Shown here: in pieces, positions 36,501-44,259 of the stretch
Numbering within the stretch: position 1 is the stretch's first letter
Layout: every line of letters begins with the position of its first letter
Assembly: GCA_951640165.1 (NCBI GenBank)
Contig: OX621250.1
Location: forward strand, 18,749,501-18,813,500
Source: Pseudoips prasinana
Taxonomy: Eukaryota; Arthropoda; Insecta; Lepidoptera; Nolidae
Direction of reading: 5' to 3'
DNA length: 64,000 nucleotides
Program-made: the position numbers and the translations under genes
Notes under the pieces: model-generated
Told to the model about the DNA's origin: nothing
The model's database searches: none
Seen by the model: the letters and a program-made list of their open reading frames with translations, nothing else

Positions 36501-38955
36501 GCACAAACACAGGTGCACTGTTCATTCACTTCCACAGTTTCGGGCACGGGCCAGCCACTACTACAGGAGATAGTTTAAACGTAGCTTCAACAGCTTTATA
36601 TATTTTTTTCGAGAAATGTAACACCGGCAACTGTTTGATACTGATTTGCAAATTTTTTGCAAAGACCAGAAATCATTCATCAATATAATCGCAACCTAAC
36701 CCATGTTTCACTCATTAAAGTGAAATATAAGATAAACATATAAAACCTCCTTTGCCGACCGTACATTCAAGTTCAAAACGACAAAGTTTATTTAGTTTAA
36801 TAGCTGAGTAAAACCGATCATTTATTGATATTAGAAATCAGCAGCACAATACGCGGATAAGAGATAAACACACGTTGCTTTGTAGCCAGCTGGCAATTAA
36901 TGAGAGGCCGAACGTGACATTAGTGCAGTGAACCTAAGCATTATGCTAACGCGAACCGAGTATTAAAACTTATCTGCAGCTATTAACATTCGACTTCCTA
37001 ACTTCAGGCTTGCGTGTAGTGCAACCACCTTGCGAACACTTTCCACGGCAACGGTTATTGTTTTCGCACGTGTTTCATTCTTGAGCAAAACAGTATGCAT
37101 CGAATTATTTAGTTGGTCCATGAATTACCGATCAAATTATTTATGCAAGTTATGTCCAATTTATTCCGCGTTTTCTGAGTACAACTTCAAGCTTGCTTGT
37201 AGTACCACTACCTGATGAAAACTTGTAGCAGTAATGGTTATTGTTTTCGGATTTCTTTTCTTCTCTTATAAACTGTTTACTTATTATTCAGATGAATTAA
37301 AAATCGATCAATTTTTTATGTTGGTTTATAGTTAAGTTGATAAACTTATAAAAGCTATAAACATTCGCCTTTCAAACTTAGAGCTTGCATGTAGTGCTAC
37401 CCCACGTATCTATAGTTTCTACGGCAATGGCTTTTATTTTTAAACGTGTTTCATTCTTTAGTAAAACTGTGGTTCCAACTATTTACTCAGTCAATGATTT
37501 AAGAATAAAATTATTTACCGAGTTTTGATGCATAGTTCATAAACCTATATGCAGCTATTAAAATTAGTCTTCCTAACTTATTGTTTGCGTATAGCGCAGC
37601 CACCTTGCGATGCTTTTTCACAAGAACGGCTTTTGTCTTCGAAAATGCTTTAGTATAATTGAATTATATTTATACTCAAATTATGTTTCCTTAAATAGAT
37701 ATTTAACTTCCTTGCAAACACTTTCCAAGACAACAGTTAACGTAAACGTCTAATTATTTATATATGTCAGTGATTTGGAGTAATAGAAATATTCTCGTTA
37801 TCAGCTATTAAACTAAATTTATTGAATTTGATTTTCCTTATCAGTATCTTAGGTTATAGGAGTAAGGGTTAAGATTAAGACAGTAGGAAGTTGTTGTATA
37901 ATGTAGCTAAAGACTCTAAGAATACTCTCAGAAACCTATAGATGTTGACTTAAAAGCAAACATGCTTAATATCAATTTTAGATTTAAAATACATAAGGAA
38001 TGATTTGATCATGATTCCCAGGGTTTCGGGAGGTAACAATCTAATTTAATTTGACTCTATTGATTAAAAACTAAATTACATTTTCGCTTGCAATAAGAGA
38101 ATATTTGCATTTGGTATTTAAAATTCTTTAAATAAGATAAGGTACTACTTAAAAGGGTACTAAGAATCAAATTTATTATTATTTTATAGGTTTGCGTATG
38201 ACAGCTACATTATCTACATAAGAATAGATTAAATCGTTCACTTTGAACTTTGAATTGACCTTCCAGTTTATGACTGAAGTACGACAATAATGGACCTTAA
38301 TAATGTATTAGTCACTGTTTTATGTATAAATTAAAATTTTATTGCACGCCTCGTCACGAAATGCTTCCGAAAATTCCTTTCGAATGCAGATAGAGACTTC
38401 AAACAAAATTATGTAGTACGGTAGGCTTATATTAGTAACAATTATAAGGCATTAAGGCCTGTACCGTGTTATTACTTAATTATTTTGTGTAACGAATAGG
38501 TTCTTGTCATAATGTATATTGATAGTTATATGAAGCTATTATATTATGCATCGAGGTCTCCCACGCTCAGAATTTAATTAATTCGACAGAATAAGAACCG
38601 ATAGTAACATTTAAGTTATAATATTGGCAATGGTTTTGCAATTCAATAAGAATAATCTTGTTTAATTCATTCAATACTTCGAGCTATTCGTGAATAAGGC
38701 ACATTTTTTTTTCAAAATTGTCTAATCAACTTCTTATTTTACTATTCAATTAACAATTATTTTGTATTTATGTTTTAAAACATGCATGAGTTTGTTTTAA
38801 GCAGTATACTTATGTGAAATATCTTTTGTTACAGTTCCTTCTTTGGCACAAACGCGTCTCACTATGCGTCGCATGCGCATTCGCCAACTGAGGCTAAGTC
38901 TGGATATCCCTATTTAGGACAACTCGGCGGCATGGATATGGGCAGAGTACATTAA
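15538..38955 (+). CDS. gsb: gooseberry (Pax3/7 transcription factor), six coding exons
   Basis: Join of 15538-15592, 31351-31523, 31635-31893, 33452-33651, 34083-34693 and 38835-38955: 1419 nt, 472 residues, every junction GT/AG with matching phase (1,0,1,0,2). Domains: N-terminal leader (1-18), paired domain (about 19-146), octapeptide HSIDGILG (156-163), acidic linker, paired-type homeodomain (184-243, with Ser at homeodomain position 50 in WFSNRR), then a Ser/Pro/Thr/Gln-rich tail. Family knowledge: Pax3/7 proteins are nuclear DNA-binding regulators; insect gsb is a segment-polarity gene acting with wingless in ectoderm. The choice of gsb over gooseberry-neuro or paired rests on the remembered N-terminus (MAVS.LNMTPYF), the octapeptide form, the [14 protein letters not shown] segment at the end of the paired domain, and RKQLN.QQ after the homeodomain. 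The linker and the 'DYSK' in the tail also recall gsb-n, so paralogue identity is likely, not proven. No gsb-n is in the window. Confidence 0.9.
15937..15981. repeat. GC-rich perfect hairpin, 21-bp arms, 3-nt loop
   Basis: Arms 15937-15957 and 15961-15981, loop CAC, core GCCGGCGCGCCGCG. It lies 345 bp inside gsb intron 1 and would form a very stable RNA hairpin in the pre-mRNA. It differs sharply in composition from the AT-rich surroundings. Confidence 0.97.
16610..16649. repeat. Perfect 40-bp palindrome, no loop
   Basis: Arms TAGGAATTGACCAAAGAGGT and its exact complement meet at GGTACC. A second partial copy of the arm start (TAGGAATTAGGAC) lies directly upstream at 16598. Confidence 0.97.
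18260..18790. promoter_or_regulatory. GC-rich islands in gsb intron 1 (candidate enhancers)
   Basis: Two patches, about 18270-18360 and 18605-18775, are strongly CpG- and GC-rich in an AT-rich intron (runs such as GCGCGGCGCGCCCGCGCGG and GCGCCCCCCGCCTCC). The first holds repeated GATCAG/GCGATCAG-like words. No ORF, repeat family or RNA is recognised. In lepidopteran developmental loci, such islands in long first introns are often conserved regulatory DNA; that reading is inference. Confidence 0.3.
19665..20060 (+). repeat. Probable decayed retroelement sequence
   Basis: Less AT-rich stretch with words shared with other decayed repeats here (ATCTTCAATCGGACGAGAAG compares with 7275). A frame of 68 codons (19679-19885) has no domain. 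Assignment to an element is inferred only from composition and word sharing. Confidence 0.3.
20072..20345 (+). repeat. Helitron-like or MITE-like dispersed repeat, partial
   Basis: Starts A|TCTATACATATAATAAAATCG, a 5' end I recognise from lepidopteran repeats, followed by 'GTCTGTGTGTCTGTTTGTCTC' and 'ATGGATTTACTTCAAATTTTGC'. A CTAG-type 3' end is not visible, so it is likely truncated. Confidence 0.45.
20765..20945 (+). mobile_element. 5S rRNA-derived repeat (SINE3-like)
   Basis: 'GGTTAAGCAAC' ... 'GCGGTCGGTCCATACATGGGTGACC' matches the 3' half of 5S rRNA (TTAAGCAACG...GGTYAGTACTTGGATGGGTGACCGC), the region holding the pol III internal control. The following 'GCTTCGGAGGTTACGTTAAG' then 'CTGTCGGTCCCGGTTG' is a body I have seen repeatedly in lepidopteran genomes. 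It is not a functional 5S gene: the 5' half is missing and the 3' end differs. Confidence 0.6.
21547..22042. mobile_element. Non-autonomous hAT element (MITE), 496 bp
   Basis: Flanked by an exact 8-bp direct repeat GTAGGGAC (21539-21546 and 22043-22050), the duplication size made by hAT transposases. Ends are TAGAGATGTAAAATGACTGA and, on the other strand, TACTGTTGAAAATGACTGAA. The interior near both ends is packed with TGACT/AGTCA words, like hAT subterminal motifs. A 25-bp perfect hairpin lies inside. No transposase frame. Confidence 0.75.
21901..21954. repeat. Perfect hairpin inside the hAT element, 25-bp arms, 4-nt loop
   Basis: Arms 21901-21925 and 21930-21954, loop TTCT. Confidence 0.97.
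22262..22329. repeat. Perfect inverted repeat, 32-bp arms, 4-nt loop
   Basis: Arms 22262-22293 and 22298-22329, loop ACCG. It sits just before a dispersed repeat fragment (22365). Confidence 0.97.
22365..22465 (-). repeat. Dispersed repeat fragment, also at 48270
   Basis: Reverse complement contains CCCAGTTGAGACGGTCCGGC followed by GAAACATACTCAA, found again on the plus strand at about 48340-48375. Family unknown; the strong match across 26 kb shows a mobile origin. Confidence 0.65.
22605..22770 (-). mobile_element. RTE-like LINE tail and a second dispersed repeat
   Basis: 22605-22680 reads (TCATCA)n then ATATCAGCCGTAAGACGCCCACCGCTGGACAAA, the reverse complement of the RTE-type end. 22690-22765 (ACATGTTCTGACTATTTACA, AGCGCTTTTTCAGAGTCTACGTGAATAAAAACC) is the reverse complement of 47936-48005. 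Confidence 0.6.
23305..23405 (-). mobile_element. SINE family A, 3' part only, minus
   Basis: Begins ATATCCTGGGACATTATTCA and runs through 'GCAGAGCTTATACAATG' before losing similarity; the tRNA head is absent. Confidence 0.7.
25372..25495 (+). mobile_element. RTE-like LINE 3' tail
   Basis: Codons read [17 protein letters not shown], then '..CCAGCAGTGGATCAG' and a TGATATGATGATGATAAA tail. Compare 41200-41290. Confidence 0.6.
27238..27350 (-). mobile_element. SINE family A, 3' part only, minus
   Basis: ATATCTTGGGACAACAAACA followed by 'GCTGCCATCTGATCCGAAAT'; subfamily shared with 41820 and 39985 (GGCAAAGCCTGTACTATGGC). Confidence 0.65.
31351..31523 (+). CDS. gsb: gsb exon 2: paired domain, N-terminal (PAI) part
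   Basis: Acceptor ttctttcgcag, donor GTTAGT. Encodes residues 19-76, from [10 protein letters not shown] to SKILNRYQ, the beta-hairpin and first helix-turn-helix of the paired domain. In known structures this PAI half makes the main minor- and major-groove contacts. All invariant landmarks are present ([36 protein letters not shown]). The apparent upstream extension of the open frame (31332-31350) is intronic pyrimidine tract, not protein. Confidence 0.96.
31635..31893 (+). CDS. gsb: gsb exon 3: paired domain C-terminal (RED) part and octapeptide
   Basis: Acceptor gttatcag, donor GTAAGC, separated from exon 2 by a 111-bp intron. Residues 77-162 run from [16 protein letters not shown] through the RED subdomain to [10 protein letters not shown] short basic/acidic linker and the octapeptide HSIDGILG follow, whose last Gly is split with exon 4. 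In Pax proteins the octapeptide is the binding site for Groucho/TLE corepressors, so gsb here keeps the repression module that paired lacks or has degraded. Confidence 0.96.
32475..32870. promoter_or_regulatory. GC-rich island in gsb intron 3 (candidate enhancer)
   Basis: Starts with CGGGCGCGACGCGCGCGC and continues with mixed sequence including octamer-like TTATGCATATTAAG (about 32738), CCAATATAAAATGG and several homeobox-type TAAT/ATTA words. There is no coding potential and no dispersed repeat signature. It lies between the paired-box and homeobox exons. Regulatory role inferred from composition and place. Confidence 0.3.
33452..33651 (+). CDS. gsb: gsb exon 4: acidic linker and homeodomain helices 1-2
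   Basis: Acceptor ttcaaaag, donor GTATGT. Residues 163-229: linker [16 protein letters not shown], rich in Ser and acidic residues (possible CK2-type phosphorylation, inferred), basic patch LKRKQRRSR, then homeodomain positions 1-46. The intron falls just before helix 3, between Gln and Val-Trp. The open frame beyond 33651 is read-through of intron 4 and is not protein. Confidence 0.95.
34083..34693 (+). CDS. gsb: gsb exon 5: homeodomain recognition helix and Ser/Pro-rich tail
   Basis: Acceptor tttcttttag, donor GTAAGT. Begins [13 protein letters not shown], the recognition helix with Ser50 typical of Pax homeodomains. The remaining ~190 residues are low complexity, rich in Ser, Ala, Pro, Thr and Gln, with an internal imperfect repeat ([26 protein letters not shown]). 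This suggests repeat expansion in a disordered activation region. It ends GAWPENY and two bases of a Ser codon finished by exon 6. Confidence 0.93.
34980..35250. promoter_or_regulatory. GC-rich island in gsb intron 5 (candidate enhancer)
   Basis: Begins just 290 bp after exon 5. Contains CGCGGTCCGCGAC, GCGGCCGCTAATCAATTAAG (homeodomain-type core), GGCCATTATACGGCGCGCGG and CATCGATCCGATCG. It has no ORF or repeat family. Dense TAAT/ATTA sites within CpG-rich DNA resemble segmentation-gene control regions, but no binding can be shown from sequence. Confidence 0.3.
36343..36389. repeat. Perfect inverted repeat, 18-bp arms, 11-nt loop
   Basis: Arms 36343-36360 and 36372-36389 (core ACCTGCAGCTAGCGA), inside gsb intron 5. 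Confidence 0.95.
36960..37775. repeat. Diverged ~190-bp tandem repeat array in gsb intron 5
   Basis: Four and a half related units. Their shared words 'GCTTGCgTGTAGTG', 'ccACCTTGCGAacacTTTcca', 'GGCAACGGTTATTGTTTTCG' and 'CGTGTTTCATTCtT' recur with spacing 183, 192 and 200 bp (anchor word at 37008, 37191, 37383, 37583). A shortened fifth unit lies near 37705. Units are heavily mutated, so the array is old. No coding frame is shared across units. Confidence 0.6.
38835..38955 (+). CDS. gsb: gsb exon 6: C-terminus
   Basis: Acceptor tttgttacag. Completes a Ser codon and encodes [22 protein letters not shown], then [17 protein letters not shown] and TAA at 38953-38955. The aromatic 'SFF...' followed by 'YPYL' is like the end of fly gsb as I remember it. 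The frame is closed on both sides. The joining phase (2 to 1) is the only one that continues the exon 5 frame, which supports this exon despite the 4.1-kb intron. Confidence 0.85.
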
Positions 38956-39740
38956 TAAATGGAAGAAAATAAACATAGTATACCTGTATAAATAAGGTGT
39001 TTTGTAAATAAACGGTATCCGCAGTTTCTGGACATATCAAAGCGTGCCTTCATTATACACAGTGTAGTAAAAAGTAAAAATATTTCTTTAAACAAAAAAT
39101 ATTTTCTATAAATCCATATTTACACTTTTAACTAATAAAATTGTATTTTCACTCGGTATTTACCTATAAGAAGGCTTGTTCACGTTCACTGTATTATATA
39201 GAGCTTTATCATTAAACATAGTAGGTTTTATGTATAATAAATACGGTAACTGAATCCTTTCGAATACATTTGCACACTTAATACAAATTATCCCATAGGT
39301 TAGTCTGCATAATTGTTCGTTACTACATTTTGTAAGTTGAAGAGATGATTTGATAAAGGCTATATGTAACTATTAAACAATTATTATTAAATATTTTCCA
39401 GAGATATACTTCTAGGCTAACTGTAGACTTCATATTAATTAAAAAAATATATTTGATTTTATACTGTATGACATTTGTAGAACGACATTAAATTGATCAC
39501 CCAAAATATTACTTATTACCTTTATCGACTGATGTCTTCAGTTGTTATATATATTGTAATTTAGATTTAAACGTAAGTAATGTTGTATTAATGTTTAGAT
39601 GTTGAATAAACATAACAGACTTATTGGGAATTGTAAGAGACTTATTACAACCGTATAATGAGTGTTTATTGGACTTTTAATTGTATCGTGATTGTATTTC
39701 TTCTTTTAGTAATTCTCAATAAATTATCCTAAAATTGCCT
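38956..39740 (+). other. gsb 3' UTR region with polyadenylation signal candidates
   Basis: AT-rich non-coding DNA after the stop. AATAAA hexamers lie at 38968-38973, 39007-39012, 39605-39610 and 39718-39723. The distal pair near 39.6-39.7 kb is followed by T/GT-rich sequence, so a UTR of 650-770 nt is plausible. The actual cleavage site cannot be chosen from sequence alone. SINE sequence begins at about 39985, outside this. Confidence 0.45.
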
Positions 39741-39984
39741 TGAATGAAGTTGTGATTTTTTAATTCTAAAGAATGTATTTATTTATAGGTATATTATTGT
39801 AATTTAGATTACTTTTAGATTAAGCAGTTTGTAAAATAACGGTTTACCCAGAATAAATGAATAATATTGAAAATAATCGTAGCAATGTTTTTTTTTATGA
39901 TATACTTATTATTGGTACTCTCAATTTACCCTAAATAGACTTTTGGTTTTGAAACTGACAGATGGTTTTTTTTTTTAATAGTAC

Positions 39985-40400
39985 ATATCTGGACAACTAA
40001 CACACTGGTATCTGATCCCTAACTGGGCCGAGCCTGTACTATGGCAACCAGACAACTGATAAACCTACTTATATACTTCTAAAAATAAGTCGGGTTTTCC
40101 TTCCTGACGCTATAACTCAGGAACGCACGAACCGATTTCCACGGTTTTGCATTCGTTGGAAAGGTCTCGGGCTCCGTGAGGTTTATAGCATATATAGAAA
40201 ATTTATAAAATTTAACGCGAGTAACACCACGGGGCACAGCTAGTATACTTCTAAAAACGTATTTGCTATAGATAAATTACACTCAGACACAGAACAAGTA
40301 ATCGTGCTCATCACACAAAGATTTATCCTGGTTGGGGATCGAACCCACAACATCGGGCTTAGCAGTCAGGTTCACTAAACACTAGACTAACAGGCTTAAG
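39985..40400 (-). mobile_element. SINE family A, minus, interrupted by a Helitron-like element
   Basis: SINE parts 39985-40085 and 40244-40400, the latter with the reversed B-box GGGGATCGAACCCACAAC. The insert is described separately. Confidence 0.7.
40086..40243 (+). mobile_element. Helitron-like non-autonomous element with flanking 14-bp repeat
   Basis: Begins TAAGTCGGGTTTTCCTTCCT and ends CACGGGGCACAGCTAG. The 14 bp TATACTTCTAAAAA occurs on both sides (40072-40085 and 40244-40257). The 3' end CTAG followed by T is Helitron-like, but a 14-bp duplication is not expected of Helitrons. The sister copy at 50446 has a longer 5' end. Confidence 0.6.
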
Positions 40401-40984
40401 GATGTATACTAGGATCTTTAAAATAAATTATTATACGTAGGTAATTTAAGAAGAATAAAAATTAAATGTTGATTACCTTTAGCGGGTAACGAACATATTC
40501 AGAATAAATGTTTTGCTCATTACATACAATTGTGCAATGACATAATTAGATGGCTAGCTATCATCATGTCGTCTTTTATTTTTTTTTACTATAAACTAAA
40601 TAAATAATATTAATAACACACATCCTCCAACATTCCAATCCGTTCTTAGTTTTTTAAGCGATCAATATTATATCATAACAGGAAAATATGTTATTGGAAA
40701 CATACACGCAAGAAATAGTAAATACCATATCCTTATGTTAAAACTACACAAATATCTGAGATTAGTTAATAAAACAGGCTGCAGTCTTAAAGAAGTTCGA
40801 AGTTAATTAACTTACCGATTCGCACATTTCGATTTTAGATGTAAATATTTCTAAAACCTGGGTAACAATTGGTTTTATTATTAGCCCCAACAACACGTAT
40901 CAACAAAAAATAGAGCGTGAAGACAGAATTGCATAGTTTTCTAACCAAATAATGTTCAGAATAACAGTAGGTACTGCCTGGCAA

Positions 40985-41292
40985 TCTCAACACCAGATAA
41001 TCCAAGAAGAGACGTCTAGAAAGCCGTCTAGGCGTTTGTGCTAGACATATGAACTGAAGTGGCAGTGCGCAGGGCACATAGCTCGTAGAACCGACGGCCG
41101 ATGGGGCAGAAAGGTTCTCGAGTGGCGACCACGAACCGGAAGACGCACCGTGGGCAGGCCCTCTACAAGGTGGACCGACGATCTTGCAAGGGTCGCGGGA
41201 ACCGTTGGATGCGGGCAGCGCAGGACCGGCTATTGTGGAGATCCTTGGGGGATTCCGTTGTCCAGCAGTGGACGTCTGTCGACTGATATGAT
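40985..41292 (+). pseudogene. RTE-like LINE, C-terminal coding fragment
   Basis: From about 41043 the frame reads ELKWQCAGHIARRTDGRWGR, KVLEWRPRTGRRTVGRPSTR, WTDDLARVAG, then after a shift WMRAAQDRLLWRSLGDSVVQ and QWTSVD-stop. I recognise this as the end of the RTE-type endonuclease-reverse transcriptase common in Lepidoptera (HmRTE-like). Stops upstream show that it is dead. Confidence 0.75.
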
Positions 41293-41298
41293 ATTGAC

Positions 41299-41565
41299 GG
41301 TCACCGTAGCCTAGTTGGTAGTGCTCCTGCCTACGAAGCTGGTGGTCCTGTGTTCGAATCCCGGTAAGTGCAAATATTTGTGTGATGAGCATGAATATTT
41401 GTTTCTGAGTCATGGATGTTTTCTATGTATATAAGTATTGATCTATCCATATAAGTATGTATATCGTCGCCTGGTACCCATAGTATAAGCTTTGCTTAGT
41501 CTGGGGCTAGGATGATCTGTGTGACATTGTCCCTAGATATTATAGATATTATTATTATTATATGA
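41299..41565 (+). mobile_element. tRNA-derived SINE, plus orientation, near full length
   Basis: Head ACCGTAGCCTAGTTGGTAGT (A box) and GTGTTCGAATCCC (B box), body 'GTGTGATGAGCATGAATATT' and a (ATT)n tail at 41547-41560. There is no closing acceptor stem, so it is a SINE rather than a tRNA gene. The antisense 192-residue frame (40835-41413) reads through this and the RTE piece and is a shadow. Confidence 0.75.
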
Positions 41566-41694
41566 TAGTGTATAACACTTTTGCATCCTGTTCACGAACG
41601 GTTATTATCAAATGGCTGGGGCAAAACAACACAAATGGAGGCTGTTCAGATGCAGAGCCGACGGCTTTCCGTGCAAAGGAGGTGTAACATAATC

Positions 41695-41802
41695 GAATTG
41701 CTGACTTCGCGCTGCTGCTGACAGATGGATTTTGATGAAACTTTGTAGTAATATGTAAGTTATATAACGTTTATCATGGGAAAAACCGCGGGGCACAGCT
41801 AG
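41695..41802 (+). mobile_element. Helitron-like element, 3' part
   Basis: Ends AAACCGCGGGGCACAGCTAG followed by T; the upstream part is 'GATTTTGATGAAACTTTGTAG'. The 5' end is not recognisable. Confidence 0.55.
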
Positions 41803-41819
41803 TATGAAATAAATAAACA

Positions 41820-42050
41820 TCTTAAGATAACTAACACACTGCCATCTGATCCCAAACATGGCATAGCCTGTGCTATGGCAACAAAATAGTTGATGGACGT
41901 ATTTATATATGTCTAAATACATATACATATATTATAGACAAAATTACACCTAGACACATAACTGATAATCGTGCTATTATCGAAAGATTTGTTCTGGTTG
42001 GAGTTCGAACCCACGACTTCTAGGTTAGCAGTCAGAATCATAACAGGCTT
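41820..42050 (-). mobile_element. SINE family A, minus
   Basis: AACTAACACACTGCCATCTG to the reversed head with B-box GTTGGAGTTCGAACCCACGA. Subfamily as at 39985. Confidence 0.7.
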
Positions 42051-42205
42051 CTCAACAATATTTATCATTATGTTAAAAAAATAACGCCAGCGGTAAATTT
42101 TCGCGATACAGCCCTGACTCTCAATTACACTCAAGCATAGATCACCAACTATATTTATGGGTGATACAAATACTTTTCGTGTGCAGGAAAAATAAAATAG
42201 TTAAT

Positions 42206-42418
42206 AATATCCTGGGACGCAGAGCTTGTACTATGGAAACCAAATACCTGATATTCTACATATACTATTTTTTCGTAAATACATACCATACATATATAGA
42301 TAAATTACACCCAGACATGACATGCACACAAATATCTGTCCTAGGTTCAGAATCGAACCCACGACCTCCGGCATGAAAAGCAAGCATTTGCTAACCATGC
42401 CAACAGGCCCGTCCGTCA
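42206..42418 (-). mobile_element. SINE family A, minus
   Basis: ATATCCTGGGACGCAGAGCT (with an internal deletion) to AACCATGCCAACAGGCCCG; B-box region AGAATCGAACCCACGACC. Confidence 0.75.
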
Positions 42419-42699
42419 ATTAAAAATAAGGTAGTAGATATGTAGTCAACCTTAACTAGGGAACCGCACGTTCAGAAGAACCTGTCAATGCATACCCGCA
42501 TAAACTTTGTAGGCAACCAATCAACATAGGTAATCACGATTATGTCAAACACAGATGATTTCCTTTGAAACGGTACGACTAGATCAATAATGTGAACGTC
42601 GATAACAGACATACAAATCTCTTTATTCAACGATCGATTATAGTACGTATACTGGCAGAATTGTTGTACATAGAAAATTCTGTGTCTACATACCTATGT

Positions 42700-42878
42700 A
42701 TGACCCATGCCTGTTTCCTAGAGGCGTAGGCAGAGACAACGGATTTCCATTTGTTACGATCCTTGCACACCTCTTTCGCCTCGTTTACTGACATGGTATT
42801 CTTCATACATACTCGCCAGGTTAGTGTGTGTTTCTTGAGAACGTCTCCGATTTGGTCAGATAATGTTTTACCAATACC
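42700..42878 (-). pseudogene. RTE-like LINE 3' coding fragment, minus
   Basis: Minus-strand codons give [29 protein letters not shown] and KWKSVVSAYAS. Same segment as 59362-59530 and 7095. Confidence 0.65.
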
Positions 42879-42879
42879 G

Positions 42880-44257
42880 ATCGACTATAGGTAATTGGTT
42901 ATTCACTATATATTTTTAGATTTAATTAAATTCCATTCCAACCTTTTATATTTTAATTACGTATATAATTCGCGCATTTAAATGTTTTATATGATATAAT
43001 ATTATGGTCAGCATTTTCGAAGAATGTGCGTTGCTTTTTAATATTGCGATTACCTATTATTCCAAAATATTCAAAATTTTAAATATCCTTTTTTTTTAAC
43101 CAAGGGAAATCGAAAATACTTCTTCTTTTGCCTTAAAAAACAATATCGCAATGAAAACTTGTTTGAAATATTTTGGTATATTCATCTCACAAGATTTTTG
43201 CTGAATATTTTAGATAATGCATACAATTTTTTTATAGCATAAACAATAGCACGTAAAACATAATTCTATTTGTGTCTGGAAGAAATCGTATAATGCGATA
43301 AGACCGTCCACTATTTCAGATTGTGTTATTTGTGTCCAATATACAGACGCGAGTACATCAAGCTACACCAATCTGTCAAATTTTCCCAATTGAAAGTAAA
43401 CCTTATGTTTTGTGATAAGTTTGAAAATCTATGAAAGAAATTGGACACATTGGGGTCGCTGGATGTGTTGGCGTCCGTAGCTATCCTGTTCGAGTGTGAA
43501 AGCGAGATGGAGGCGCTATGAAGTCTGGGCCTTAAGTTAAGTTAAATTCTATGTACCGACATGTTTGCCAAATAAATAACTATTTATATGCATTTATTAT
43601 TTTAATTTCATTAATAATTTCCAGAGATAGTTTACTACGTATAAACGTGTTATTGACTCTGTTTTTTATAGGCATATAGACAATATAACCTATACAATAA
43701 ATCGTGTACGTTAATACTTACTTATGCATTTATTATATGCCTGGCTATATATTAAGTACAATAGGTAAAATTAATCAAAGGAACAATATACATATTTGTC
43801 TTTGTTTCAAAGCTGAAAGTACGGTCACCAACAAAAATAACTTCACAAAATAACTACATTATTATTTTCATTAATTTGTCGTACAATAATTTATCGGTGA
43901 AAATTGGAAGGGATTAGGGTAAGGTTTCGTAACTAGGATAAGAGTTTAAAACATAAATATGTAATAAAAAGTATTACTACCGATAAATGATTATTTAAAG
44001 TTAGCCTAGACGGCTTTCACTGGACCACAGAGTGCGAGCGTGAGTATAAGCCATCTAGCAATACAAAATAAAAATTGAGTTCCGTGCCGGAGGGCACCCC
44101 ATTTTGGTTTCAAACTTCGACTCTAAGGGGTTACTGTCGTGGAGATGCTTGAGTGAGATTGGTTATTTTTGGGACGATTTGTGCAGCTATTGCTCTACGT
44201 TAATACGTGAAAAAGCATTCCTCTCGATCGATTGGAGACTGTTTAAGGGATTTCATG
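42880..44257. other. AT-rich, nothing recognised
   Basis: No domain-bearing frame. A short GC-richer patch at 43445-43530 is unassigned. The 79-codon frame 44104-44343 runs into the Tc1 inverted repeat and is not called. Confidence 0.6.
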
Positions 44258-44259
44258 TA

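Noticed and set aside
36960..37775. CRISPR-like or miRNA-cluster reading of the intron 5 repeats
   Set aside because: The units are long and diverged with no uniform short repeat and no clear hairpins; the organism is an animal.
41299..41368. tRNA gene with good A and B boxes
   Set aside because: No acceptor-stem pairing after the T arm, and it continues into a SINE body with an (ATT)n tail.
40835..41413. 192-codon minus-strand protein
   Set aside because: Antisense reading through an RTE LINE end and a SINE; the LINE's real frame is on the plus strand.
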